A stretch of DNA of 64,000 nucleotides, from positions 6,510,001 to 6,574,000 of the forward strand of contig OU015541.1 of NCBI GenBank assembly GCA_907165065.1. Direction: 5' to 3'. This document shows positions 12,591 through 25,797 of this stretch, in pieces; positions within the stretch are counted from its first letter, which is position 1; the number at the start of each line of letters is the position of its first letter. Below the pieces are notes generated by a model. That model was not told the origin of the DNA, made no database searches, and worked only from the letters and a program-made list of their open reading frames with translations. This stretch comes from Caprimulgus europaeus (Eukaryota; Chordata; Aves; Caprimulgiformes; Caprimulgidae). A program made the position numbers and the translations under genes.

Positions 12591-15500
12591 TCTTGCTGTT
12601 ATGCCTTTTTAGGGCTGAGATTATCCGTGCGTCTGAAAAATTGGGGGAGATCTATGTGGATTTGGGAACTTGGAGGGCTGAATTACAGAAGCATTCAGGC
12701 TGGAATTTGCTCAGGAGAGCGCACTCGAGGGACTAGAAACCACATCCAGGCTCTGACCAGCACACCAGGGCTGTTTACAAGAACCAGGGGCTGTCCAGAG
12801 CACTGAGTCAAGATGTGACAAGAGTGGGAGAAGAGAATGAAAACAGAGCTGCTAAATGACTCAGTGCTGCAGTCAGTGTACACACAGAGCACCAGCCACC
12901 GTGTCATTTCAGTCGTACAAATAACTCAGCAGTCCTCTAATGATAAGATGTATTACCATATAATTGCATAGCTAATTTGGCAGGAAGGTTAAATTAATTC
13001 CTTAATGTAGAGATCTGCAAGATACACGAGTCTTTTATGTTGCATTTTCCTCAGTTAATCTGGAAGGCAGCCAGGTAAACAACTTGTGATAATAATAGTG
13101 TAATTGTTCAGTGTCAAATCTCGAATGTTAGCAAGAAAAAGCCCAGCTTTTCTGTATTGCAGCCAGCCATAGTTGTCACTCTCTTCTATTCCAGCAGGTG
13201 GAGAAGCTCACCAGTGTAACTGAGAGGAAAGGTTGATAAATGCTAAGCAAACTGTGCAAAACAACTGTTCCTGATCAAGAAACCTTTTGTTTTATTGTGA
13301 GCCCAAACATGTCTATTATTTTTAAGAAAAAGGAAATTATCAACAAAAATGTCAAATGTAACATATTTTCTAAAGGAGGAAGATGACTTTCACATCCAAA
13401 GCAAGCATCATGTCTCAGCCCTCTCCCAAAGTAACACTGTTTATTACCAACACTTAATAGCCTTTCCCATCTATAATTCTGAAAGTAATTTTTAAAGATG
13501 GGTAAGACCTTTAACCCTGTTTTGTGGATGGAGAAGCAAATAAAGGCTAAGCAGCTTTCTTGAAGTACACCATAGTTTTTAGTAGACAGTGAATCATCCA
13601 ATTTTGAGTTACAGCTAATGAGACTAGAAACACCAGCACAGGGAAACGGGCAAAATAAATCATAATCCTGCATGGATTTGCAGTGAGTGAAAACATGTAT
13701 CATGAGCATTCCTCGAACTGAGATGCCTAATTTGATCCCCAATTAGGTGACAGTACACTGTTTGCTTTGGCTGTTTGAATTGTGAGCAGAGATTGTACCC
13801 ACTGAAAGAAGGTCCTCTGAAAACTTCACCGTGTTGTCTCATTAACCAGGCAGGGGCTGGAGGCTTATTGAAATTACAGGATAGAGGCTTGGCTTTGTTA
13901 TTGAGTTCAGATGTTGAGCAGGACAGCCCTACAGAGAATCCAATCCCAAAGCTATTCTGCATGTACAGGAGTGGGATTCTGGATGCCAGACTGAAGACAT
14001 ATCAACATGGGCAGGAGCAGACAGATGTGAGATATCTCTGGTTATGTTAACCCTCCAACTGCAAGTGCAGGATGACTTACACCAAGTTCTTCTGAGCTGG
14101 CAGGACAGGAAGCTGCATGAATGCTGGGTGATGTGGCTATCCTGGCCCAGGGTCAGGGCTTTCTAGCTAAACACAGCACGACACTAGCGAGGGTGCTGTG
14201 CCAGCTCTGTGCATAGAGCATCTCTGTAAGCTCTCCACTTGCAGTATGGCAGATCCTCAAGGCAGTGTGCTCCACAGGGACCTTACAGGTTTACAAATCA
14301 AAGTCCTCTTCCAGGTTTCACTGTCTTGAGAGAAATACTTGACCTCGGTTATCCCAGTTTACTTAGGGGTAGGATAGATTTTACTATAACCACTTAGAGC
14401 AGTTCAGCTGGATAGTTCAAGGATCAATGATATATGAACCAACAGACAATCCATAAGAACTGCTTCTTTTGAAGTAGAATCCTGCCTTTTGATGAAAGGT
14501 TTGCTCAAACTTTGAAAGCCTAGCTCTGGCCTGGGAAACCAGACCTTAACCCTCCTCCCAGACTTTCTGCATGTGTCCTGTTTGCTGAATGTCTGAATCC
14601 CTTTAGCATCTTTCAGCATTCTTGTCTGAATCTTGCCTTCTGCACAACTCTCAAGAACTGAGAACATGATAGTTACCACATTATAGTTTTAGGTTGTATC
14701 AAGATGAACTCTGTACTTTATTATAATGTTTGATCTGTCTGACCCCCAATCAAAGCTATTTTCTGAAGCATTACCATGGTGATGCACAACACTGTATTTT
14801 CATTGCCAGTGCTTTTAGAGCTTTATTGAAATGCTTTTGAGCTGAAAAAAGGGTGTATATGAAATAATAGTACATTATGTTGGAGACTGACTTACAATGG
14901 GATGCTATATGAAATATTTAATAGAATCTCTAAAATTATGTAGAGACAAATTACCAGAAAATTAAAAATACCTAAGTATATACAGCTGCAAACATAGATA
15001 TTAGTCTGTGAGTACAAACAAGCCTCTCTTTCCAAAGCACTGAAGGAAAAAATATTTGCTAGCAAATTGAGTAATTGCTTCTGAAAATCAGCAGCTGTCT
15101 AGTTTCTGGGTAAGCCTTCAGTGTTACCTGTTCCTAAGAAACTTCTTTGGATTCACGGAGTGCTTACTTATTGTGAAGCTAATAGATATGTTTTTGATGA
15201 ATACATTTTCCTATTTGAATTGTGAGAGCAATAACCTTTAGTCATAGACATACAAGATAATTTGAATTCTAGGCTTAGCCCAGCAAAATTGCTTGATTCA
15301 GAATCTGATATTGCATTGGCTTAATTATTTTTGATTTTTTTCCATTGTGATGATTCGTATGTGATGATCATATCACAAAGTTTATTTTACATGTATGGTA
15401 AATTCATCTTAGATCTGATGAATGTATTTCTCTGTTCTCTCTTGCTCTTTAAAGCTATGCTGGATTTCTTTTAGTGCTTTTTAGAATCTCCTTTGTAAAT

Positions 15501-18500
15501 ATAATGTTCTGTAGATCTAATCCCACCTTCCCTGAAGACCAGCGATGGGTGTTTTCAAGTGAAATCCTGACCATATTCAGGATTCAGCAGGAATCTTAAG
15601 CCATTAATGGGTAGTTCAGACTCCACTCAGTGAAAATGAGGACCAAACCCCACTCCTTTTCCTATGATAGGCAAGAGTCCTAAAGCTCTGTTGCTGAGAT
15701 GTGCAAAAGTTGACTGATCTTGCTTGAATCTGTGTGTCTGCTCTGATTTAGGCTGGTAAAAGTGCAGTCAATGCTATATATTTCACCTTGTATATAATTA
15801 ATTTTAACATATTTTGTCATTTCCTCTCAAAATTCATTAATGAGAATAGGAGCATTAAATTTACTTGCATCAATGACTAAGCAGTTCTGTTAACCAGATT
15901 GTTAGAAATATCAATATTACCTGAAAGTTGGTCTAATTTTATACTGCTTCACATATTGGGTGTTATTTCTGTCTGAATTGTAATGTGGCTAAATTATTAT
16001 TTTGATTAAACTGATAAGTTCATTCTCATTTATCTGCATTTATCTCCTTCATTCTGATTGACTTAATTCAGAAACCTTTTAAATCTGCATAGCTGTCTCA
16101 CTCTGAGAAGCCTCCCACTAAAGTTCAAGCAATACAGCGCTATTCTTCGTGAGGGCAGAGTTACTGGAAACTGAGAGGAGGAAGAGAATGGGACTGGATA
16201 TTTTAAGTCACAGGACTGAACTTCTTGAGTGAATTTGGGAATTATTCAAGAAGTTTAAGTTAATGCAAATCAGCTCATCTTTGCATCCAGAAGCCCAGTA
16301 AAAGGGCTGAACTAGCAGACTCGGACTGGCTTGTGCTAACGGTCACCCTGATTAGCTGCCTTTTTCCAGCAATTCCTTACCAAGTCTGGAAAAATCTTGA
16401 GCCTGGTCCTGCTTCCAGGTCAGTTACAGCCAGGTACTCTGTTGCTGTAGGCTGCCTTCTCCCACAGGAAGATCCATGCCTGCTGCGTGGGTGTTGCACC
16501 ATTTTCCAGAGCAACTAGTCTTTGTTTCTGGCTTGAATGCAAGCTGTGCACTAGTTCTGGCTCCCCATCCCTTCGCAGTCTGGATACAATGCAAAGTAAT
16601 TTAATTAAGGATGCTCTGTGGGGAAACGAGAAGGCTGCGGCAGCCAGGGGACAGCACATAAAAACAGAGCATCAGCTGCAGATAAATGATCAATTGTGTT
16701 GCAAAAAGGGTAAGGGTTGCTGTGACAAGTTGGCAAAACAGCAGTTTGTACTCACACTGATCCCATGTTGTGCTCAGCATCAGGATGCAGCACGTTCTTT
16801 TATGGGCTGTGCAGCAGACTGTGAGTGTTGTATCTTTGTGTATTCGTTTTTCTAACTGGGCATAACATTTAATGAAACTGAGATTCTTTTCCCCTTAATG
16901 ACGCAAAAAACCAGTATCTAGCATTGTTTTTAGAGGCTTTGCTGATCACTTTTGTGTCTCTTAGCAGGGCTGGTTAGCCTCAGTAAGAGAAAAAGGATGG
17001 TCTGATCATTTCTATGTGAGTTTAGAAACTGCAGAGCTCCTGTAGAAGAATATACAGTCCTGTCTAATTTTCCCACATGTTGTACTAGGAGCTTTGCTAT
17101 CTTGCCAGCAGTGGCCAGCATCCTGGATGCAGAGCCATCTTGAAGGAAGCCTCTGGTAGGAACGCTCAGAAGATGTGTACCTATGTTCCACCTTGGCAGG
17201 TGTTAACCTCTCTTCTTATTAATACTTTTATCTCTGTGTGTGGCACAGGGTAGTGGGTCAGAGTACTAAGCAGTCTCCATTTTATTACTTCACTTCTCTC
17301 ATAAAACTTCCTAATTTTCTGAGGCTTTTAGGGAGAGAAAAGGCCTCATTGACCTTGGTTTCAAATAGACAGAAAATCAAAGGTCCACATTCTTCTCCCC
17401 ACACTGGCTGTGGGAGTATCAGGGCAACTATAATTGTACCGACACTAGTGGGAAAAAAACCTACTTCAGAGTTTCACCATTGCAATGGAAATTTTGAAGA
17501 CTATTGTAATACTTAAATTATTTTAAAAGTGAAGTACTGCATGCTGTTTCAGGAGCTGGCTTAAAAAAACCCTATAAATCCAAACTCACTTTAATTTTAA
17601 TTGCACTGAACTACGTACTGGGCTAATTGCAAAGCTTTTAGCTACATTGGTTGTCCATGTACTCCCTACTTCCCTGCCCAGGAGTCCCAAATTACATATA
17701 ATGGAAAAAATTAAAGCATTAAATGGTTACTGCAAGCGGCTTAGATTGCAGTCTGCCATAACATCTACATCATCTGCCCAGGAAACAAAAAGCATCATTG
17801 TCTGCAGTGTTTCCATTCATCTAAGAGACATCGCAAAGGCTTAGCACTTGACTTTTACATGATAAATTCTTTATTTTTAGATGTTACAAAAGAGAAAAAG
17901 GGGGTTTTCTTGGAATGTATTTATGATTCTGAAAGACACCAGAAAGCTCTACTTAAGGATTGTATATTAGTGAGTAAAATGCCTGAGCAAAATAAGAGAA
18001 ATTCCTCAGTTTTGGTGGCTAACACTTTAAGTACCATGTCTTGATACAGTGAAGTGATACACTATAGTGTCACTTTATGGCAAATATTTACCCATCTTTA
18101 GTTTTTCCATTCTTATTGAAGTAATGCTTGACTTGAAGCTGCCATGAAGAATTATGTTTTCACCATAATGAAAAACTATCTACACTAATGATTTTTCTTT
18201 GCTTGTTTCTATTTCCTACATGCTGCAATCTGGCACCAGGTGGACACTCCAAACCAAGTTTTTCTGGGACTGCAGCAAACCAGAAGTATTCACTAGTGAG
18301 TTATATTCAAAGATGATAAAAGCATCCTCAGCACCTGTCAGTGAGCAGAACAGTCTCTGTCGGAGGTCTGTGCTTGACTGACTGCGTCAGCATAACCAGA
18401 ATGAATGTATTTATGGTGCTCAGCAGGTGTCTGGAAACAAGTTTTCCTTGAAAACACTGCTACATTATGTCCTCCAATTACCTCCTACTGCTGAAACTGC

Positions 18501-19229
18501 TGGGAGAAAGATCTTTGCCACTGATAGTGGAGATCTTAAAATCAAATGTACACTCCAGGATTTTGCTTCAGCAGTGCGTGGAAAGGAAGGGAACCAAGTC
18601 TTCATGGTTCTTTGAATTTTTGGCCTCTCCTGACTATTCTGTCCTGTAGTTATGTCCTTATCTCTGAGGCATAGAGATATCTTCATAAACCAGGAATTTA
18701 CCTCCTGGATGTGAGGGACTGAGAAGAAAGGGAAGCATTAAAAATTCTACTACAAGAGAGTGTATGTGCTTTTCATGCTCACTCATGATCTGTGGCCTGC
18801 AACTGTCCCTGTCTATATTATGACTGTATCCAGTCCTGATAGGAAACTGCTGGTCTTTGACATGGCATGACATGAGCTTTCACTTGAGCTGTGTCTTTGA
18901 CATGAGCTGCACCATCAGTGGCATGCTGGGAACAGTCATGCTTTCCAAATAGGACATAACCCATTGGAACCACAGCTGCCAGGGAGAAGTTCATGATGTC
19001 AAAGACAAAAGCTTTGGGAAAAGGCAGTAAAATGGTTAATTCTTCAGTTTCTGAAGGGGCTAGAGAGGCCATTCTTCCTGCCTCTTCACTTGCTCTAGTT
19101 ACTGCAACAGGAACTCTCCTGCAGCTCCTCTTGAAGTGAAATAGGTTGAACCCCCATGGAAAACCGGTAATCAAATTGGGCTGATCTTTAACTCATTAGT
19201 CTACCAAACAGTGTCATTAAGAGTGTTGC

Positions 19230-19297
19230 AAAATACCCAACCAACCACCCACCCAACTAACCAAAACCAAAAAACCACCTCCCCCCTCCATACCCCC
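19230..19297. repeat. A/C low-complexity tract
   Basis: About 68 bases are built almost only of A and C on the plus strand, with CCAACCAACCACCCACCC and CCAAAACCAAAAAACC patterns followed by a C-rich end. G is absent until the last few bases. No retrotransposon body was recognised next to it. Confidence 0.75.
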
Positions 19298-20491
19298 GAA
19301 TGTATTGTAGCTTTTGCTTTTGTTCTGCAATGGCAGTTGGAACAAGTTATTGAGGAAAATGGGTGTCTAAGAACAAATTCACTGTGAAATATTCACCATC
19401 TGTGACACAGGCCTTCTTCTAAATTACCAGTGTCTCGAAGGTCAGATCCTGCACATCCACTTGCTGCTTCTGGTGTCTCCCTGTTCTACATTACTGATTG
19501 GTAGCAGTAATCACAAGGTCCTTCTAACCTTGTTTATTTTAAAAAGTGTCATACAACTTGGAAAACAGTGTACGAGGTCTGCTTTTGTCTGGTCAGTGTT
19601 TAAGGCAGAGATCTTCTCCAGTGAGGCTTCCAGAAGCAGCCAGCGGACTGAGCCCTCTGGAAAGCCTACTGGCAGTTTTTGGGAGTGGTGATGTTCTCAG
19701 TAGTGATGTTTTCAGATGCTTTGGTGGGAGCTGATCTCTTTTGACAAATCTGGCTCAGCAAAGTCTAAATGGCAAAGCTCCTGATACTCTGGTGTCACCA
19801 GGTTTGAATCATGGCACCCTGGTTTTATGTGTCTCTCTCTAAACTCCTGCTCCTGTCTTGCACTTGCTGGGAGTTTGGCAGTCCCAAGTGGTCAAATGAT
19901 GTGAGTCCATGTCACCACTTGAGCCCAACTTGTTTGTAGGCAAAGGTTCCTTTTCTTCATGGAACTTGCTGTGCTGCTCTGTGCAGGTAGAGTGAGAAGT
20001 CAGGCAGCTGGCTGCCTTGCTCTGCAACACTGCAGGTTGATCCCAAATTCAGGTGGTGAAGGAGCAACCACAGATTGAGTTTGCAGAAATACCTTGTTGA
20101 ACAAGAGTCTTTGGCAATGGGATGGAGAGGCCACTGACAGCGAGGTACCAGAGCACTGACCGTGATAGTATTTCCAGAGAGGATTTTTGATCGTTAGGTG
20201 TCATGGTTTCACTAGGATAATCTAGGACAGAGGAAAACCTCATTAGGTTTTCCCCTTGATTAATAATTCTCTTTATTGGGATTAGGTGACATCCTCAAGC
20301 ATTTTTGTTACTGTTGCTGCAGGCTATTTGAAGGTCTGAAGCTGGCCAGTGCAATGAGTCAGGGCTTGAAGCATTTGCTTATACAGAATAGAAAAAACCC
20401 CTGCCAGTGTCTCACAGTATGGTGTAAAGAAAACCTTAATTTTCATGTGCTTGCCAGTAGAGGCAATTGATTTGTAATTTGTTTTTTTTTT

Positions 20492-20530
20492 AAAAAAAAC
20501 CCAACAAACCAACCCAAAACAATCCACAAA
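20492..20530. repeat. A/C low-complexity tract following a T run
   Basis: A run of ten T (20482-20491) switches directly to eight A and then ACCCAACAAACC-type sequence to about 20530. The T-to-A switch could fold back locally. It belongs to the same class as the other A/C tracts in the window. Confidence 0.7.
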
Positions 20531-23500
20531 CTACTTTAATTGTCATTTAATGTACACTGTTACAGTCAATGATTATCCTTTTCCACTTGAGTGACTCTTC
20601 CCATGGTGGTGTCTAACTCTGTTAAAACTGAGTTTTTTGTCAAAGCTAGATTCACGATGGCTCCATAACATTCCTCCCTTGAAAATAAAGTTATTATTCA
20701 ACCAAAATATATACACTTTGGTTATTATGTCAACATACCCACTTCCTGCTGGGTATTTAACTGTATTATTCCTCGAGTCTGGACTGGGAATATGATTAAT
20801 AACAGGTTCTGATACAGAAGATAGCAAATGAAGGCAGAGTAATAGTAATTTTTCATTTGAATCAGAAACAAATTGGCTGGTTTGCAGTACTTGTATATGG
20901 CAATTATATGTTGTTTTGCTTCCTAATGCTGATTTCCTTCTACAGTTTATTAGCATGAATGTCAGGGAAACACTAACATATTATTTTTGTCTATAAACAC
21001 TCCTGGCCAGGTGGAAAAGGCAGCCCTGTCTGAACTGCTGATTAGATCTGTTTGAATACAGACACTCCTGCGAGACAGCATTTGCTGAGTGCCTCTGATC
21101 TGCCCGCGTGGCACAGCAAGCTGCTCGCAGCAGCAACCTGCTCGTGGTGGCCGTCTGTGACTGGCCTGGTTTGTGACAGTCTGGGAAAAAGATGTGCAAG
21201 CCTTCTGCAGGTGTAGTGCACACTGACAGCCGGATCATCCTTCTCTGCCTTGCACAAGTCACCCCACTGAGCTTAAACTGCAGGTTTGTGCTCTGCTGTG
21301 GAGCAGTGCCAAGCTGCTCGGAAAGCTCGTCACTTTTCTTGTTATGCCAAAAGAGGATGTTGAGCTCTTCAGAAATGCTGACCTGCTGAGTTAGATTTGC
21401 TGTCAGACTTTGGCTGGATTTGCACAGGAGACACTCAACAGTTCACATTTTGTGGTGTTTACAGTCAAGATCTGATCTTCTTCCTGAGCTCAATGTTCTA
21501 AGCTCTCTGAAGAAATTGGGCCCCAGCAGGCCTTTAAATACACAGAGGAACTAAAAGGGAGAAAAATAAAGAAAAGGAATTGCTTTTATTTTTGAATTAT
21601 TCCATTAGAACAGTTGTATTTTGTAGTTCCACAAATTAAGATGATAAAAATTGAAACAGCAGTTGGATGAAGTTGGCAGAGGTTCTAGAAGAGAATCATT
21701 GAGATTTAAGCTTCCCACATGAAGTAGGTAGTGTTCATCTTTCTAAGTAAATTGTAGATTGATTCATGTCAGTTCATCTTAAAATGACTATCTGTGGATC
21801 TCATTTGTTTTTCATGTTTTAATTCAAACTAGCTGTATGTAAGACGGGCAGCAGAACAGAGGATGCTTAAATTCTTACTAAGAGAACACCAATAAAAACA
21901 CCTTCATACATCTAAAGAACAAATGTTACTGCAAAAACCAGTTAATTCCAGATTTTTTATGTATTGTCAGTGACTGATTCAAAATGTGCCCTGATAAGGA
22001 AAATGTATATATAGTTTGTACACATACATGTATAAATGCACAGAGATATATTTAAATATACATTTATAACTCATGATAATGGGAAAGTTCTTAACAAACT
22101 GCTGTTTTTTACTGTAAGCTACTAATTGTAGGATGTGAAAGTACACATTTTAGCTATTTGGACACCATGAATGTACAGCCAGTGTGGGTCTGTTTGTATA
22201 GGTGCTGACACAATGGGCAAGGTGCTGTTGGAGTCACAACGTAAACAAAAAGATTTCTGAAAATGAATTTATTACAATATTAACATAACCCTGCTAAGTA
22301 ACATTTTTCAAACAAATACATATTTTTAAATGAAAACTTCTCATTAAGATATGGCTTGTTTTTAGACTTTTCATCTCCTAAAGAAATTACTTTTTGCTTT
22401 TAACACATGCTCACTCATTATGCAGATGGTTTAATGATCTTGTATTCATTGCTATGTCAATGTGGGAACTGTATTCTTTGTTAATTCCATCTTTTCCTTT
22501 ATTCAGAACATCTGATTGCTCAAAGTTCTTTGATGTGGTGGTTTTGATCATGGGGAGCTTTCACTCACCATTTACAGAGCTGTTTTAATGTACTTATCTC
22601 TTCAGGAAAAGTAGTGTTGAAAGCTTGTGCTCCATGCTCTGCTCTTACCAGCTTCCAATAAAAGAAGAAAGTGGGTAGTATATCAGTGAATTAATTTTCT
22701 AAACAGCAATATTTGTGCATATGCCTAGGAAGCTATTTGCCTTTCCCAATTAATAATTATACAACAAATTAGGAGTAACTGCCACATTAGAAGTAAAGTA
22801 TTACTTCAGTATATCAGAATAATTTTTAATTAAGGAGAAATACCAAAGGGACAGCATATAAGAAAACAGAACACAAAACCATCACATAGCTCCAGCTATC
22901 CCAAGAAATTCTGTTTCTTGAGCTGTCTCTTGGCTATTACAATCTGGAAAATACTGTTCTCTGAATTAAATATCCTCCCTGACAACTCTGCTGGCTTCAA
23001 TATTTGTCATTAATTAAGAAATGGTCCCCTACATCTTTTCCAATCTCTTCCCTAAGCTTCAAAAGTAAAAACTTATAAGCAGCATGTCTCGGTGGCTAAA
23101 TAAGAAATCCTGTTCATTTAGGAGGGGGCAACAGCAGGGAAGAACACAAAAGATGCTTCTGCCCGTGGTACCAATTAAGTAGCATTCTGGTCTGTAAGCC
23201 AGACAAACAAAGCCTTGTACTCCACTTTTCCTAAAGCAAAGCAAACCAAAAGTGTCCAATGCAATATCGAATACCTCTTCACATATTGCTTTGCAGATAA
23301 TAATTGAGCTGGTTTTAAATATTTCTTGTACATTTGGACTGTCAGTGTTTTCACCACTCTTAGATTCTGGTAAGGAGCCACACTTAGGTCAAAAAATGAT
23401 ATTTAAAATTCAGCATATCTGAGAAATAATTAGTTCAATTTTGATTATCCTATCTCATTAACAGAGAGAGCATTGATTTTCACTGTACTTGTGTTAGCAT

Positions 23501-24930
23501 ACAGAATTTAGATTGTGGATATTTCAGTCTAAGTAACATTGTTATTTGGTCTTGGTTGCCTTAAATGTCTGTATTTTGTAGGCTTTAAGTTTTAAAGGAT
23601 ATTATTGGCTTAATTGTCATTTAATCTTTACAAGTACAGTGTCTTTTTAGCTAACACAAATTAAGAATACCCCCATATAAATGACAAAGCTACAGGGCAA
23701 ACTTTTCACATATCACTTGGATGTTTTATCTTTCTGTGGCTTTGGGAGTCGGCAGAGGTTAAGACTCCTTCCCATCAAGCCAGCTGGAAGCTGTTGCTCC
23801 TGAATAAAATAATATAAAGTCTTCTTGCTAGCAGAGCTGGGTGGAGGCAAGTGTTCCCTTGTCTCTTTTGTTGGATTGCCTTTGGAAATATATCAGCCTG
23901 CTAAGTGCATCTGGCATAGTTTTTTGTCAGCTAGTAAAGCTATTTTAGTACAAGAGAAAAAACACTTTACAATGTGAAGTTATAGTGACATATCAGCTCC
24001 TATTGACACTACACAATAAATAATCAGAGGTAGTAGAAATCTAACCAAAACAAGTTTAAATTAATACTATATGAGAGGAGAGAAGAAAACGAAGAATTGG
24101 AACTCTGAGAACATCATGTCTTTCCACTTGGTGAATTCTTTTTTAAAAAGAATATGAAAATTTGCTTTTGTTTCCAATGTCATTCCTCTTTCTTCTAGCT
24201 TTTGATTTAAAAGTTAGGATTTTGTAGTTATTATCTTTGTACACAGAATTTATGACATATCTGGTTTATATTTTTAAGATATTTTTTTAAACAACAAAAG
24301 AATATATGCATTTTAGGCAACAATAATAGGATAGAATTACCAAATTGCATACCAGATCACTCGTAACAAGGCGAAATGACATGAATCAGTGGAGGAAACA
24401 ATGTCTGCATTGTTATTACACCCACAAGTCAACTCGTGTATGCTCTCAGTTGTGTATGCTTGTACCTGATTTCAGTTTCAATTTAGTTTAGTTGAAGGAA
24501 AAAAGCCCATGCTTTTTGATCGAGCTGCAGTTAGCAGAACAATTGCTTATTAGTAAGCTCTTTCTACTACTGAAATATGCAACTGTCACTCTGTGTACAA
24601 ATACACACGTGCTTCCAAATCTAACATTCTTAGTGTACTTTTTTCTGCTTTATCTAGTCTGATTTTAATCAATGGGAACTTCTTTGATTGAATAAATAAT
24701 CCAATATAGTGTCTTATTGACTAATTGCATTTACCTAAGTTGATTTTAAATGTTTTCTGCTGTACATTCCAAAGTGTGTTAGCTGATATGAAGTTTTTCA
24801 GTTACTCCTGTGCACACACCTGGGTTTTTCTTGCAGGAATAGTAGTGACACACCAGCATATGAACTCTAGCCACACAATGGTAGGCTTATTTATACAATG
24901 GCAGGTTTGTGCCAGTTGTATACATGGATT

Positions 24931-24970
24931 ATTGGGTTGTTTTTTGGGGTTTTTTTGGTTTTTTTTGTTT
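24931..24970. repeat. G/T low-complexity tract
   Basis: Forty bases of T and G only (TTGGGTTG, then TTTTTTGGGG, then TTTTTTTGG). This is the reverse-strand form of the A/C tracts elsewhere in the window. Confidence 0.75.
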
Positions 24971-25708
24971 AGATCTCATCCTGTGAGGTTCCTATTTGCT
25001 ATGCACGGCATTAACCAGGGGCGTAGTGTCAAATAGTACTTAGGAGATGTGGTGAATTATTTGTCAGTTCAGCTGTCATTTGAGTAAAAATAGCCATCAG
25101 GACAGAGGAGGGTAATAGTGAGAGGCTGCATTTGATGCATAGGGTTGAAAACACTGTGGCATGGCTGGCAGGGAGGCACAGAATAGCAATCAAACGGCTA
25201 AAAAAGCATCTTCTAGTCAGATTTTGTTTGTGACTGATAGATGTCTCAGAAAGCAGCGTGGTGTCCTCATAATCTTAAACAGACTTGAGAGGGGAAAGTT
25301 GATTTTAGAGAATTATAGCTGATTCGACTTAAAAAAAAGTCTGTTTTAAGACTGCTTTGGTGTCTGCTGAGGGACACTCTGTCCTTCTTTGCTGTTCCCC
25401 TACCCTGGAAATGAATGTTCAGGTTATTGCATGATGCAGGAGTTGGTATTCTCCCTTGTTTTCTGCTTTTAGGTAGCACCTGCTTTCATGATTTTGGTAC
25501 TGAGAAAGACACTTGTGTCTTTCAGAAGAAGCAGGCTGGGCTCCTGGTTATCTGTTTAAAAAGGGAAGACCTCTGGCCTCTGTCCCAAGACTGTGTATGT
25601 CGTAAGCTCTGACTCCTGAATGAAAAATGCCAGGATCAGCCTGATTGGGGAATAGCTTTTTCTGAAAATCCTGGTCTTTTCCTAGGCTAAACAGTTTTCA
25701 CTTGTGAA

Positions 25709-25797
25709 TCAAAATAAAATTAACCAACAACAACAATAAAACCCCAAACACTTCCTCCCCTCCCTTAAAAAAACCCCAAAAAACCACCAAAAAATAA
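25709..25797. repeat. G-free A/C/T low-complexity tract
   Basis: About 89 bases lack G on the plus strand: an AACAACAACAATAA section, a CT-rich middle, then AAAAAAACCCCAAAAAACC. It resembles the tract at 12485-12590 in having a pyrimidine section embedded between A/C blocks. Confidence 0.75.
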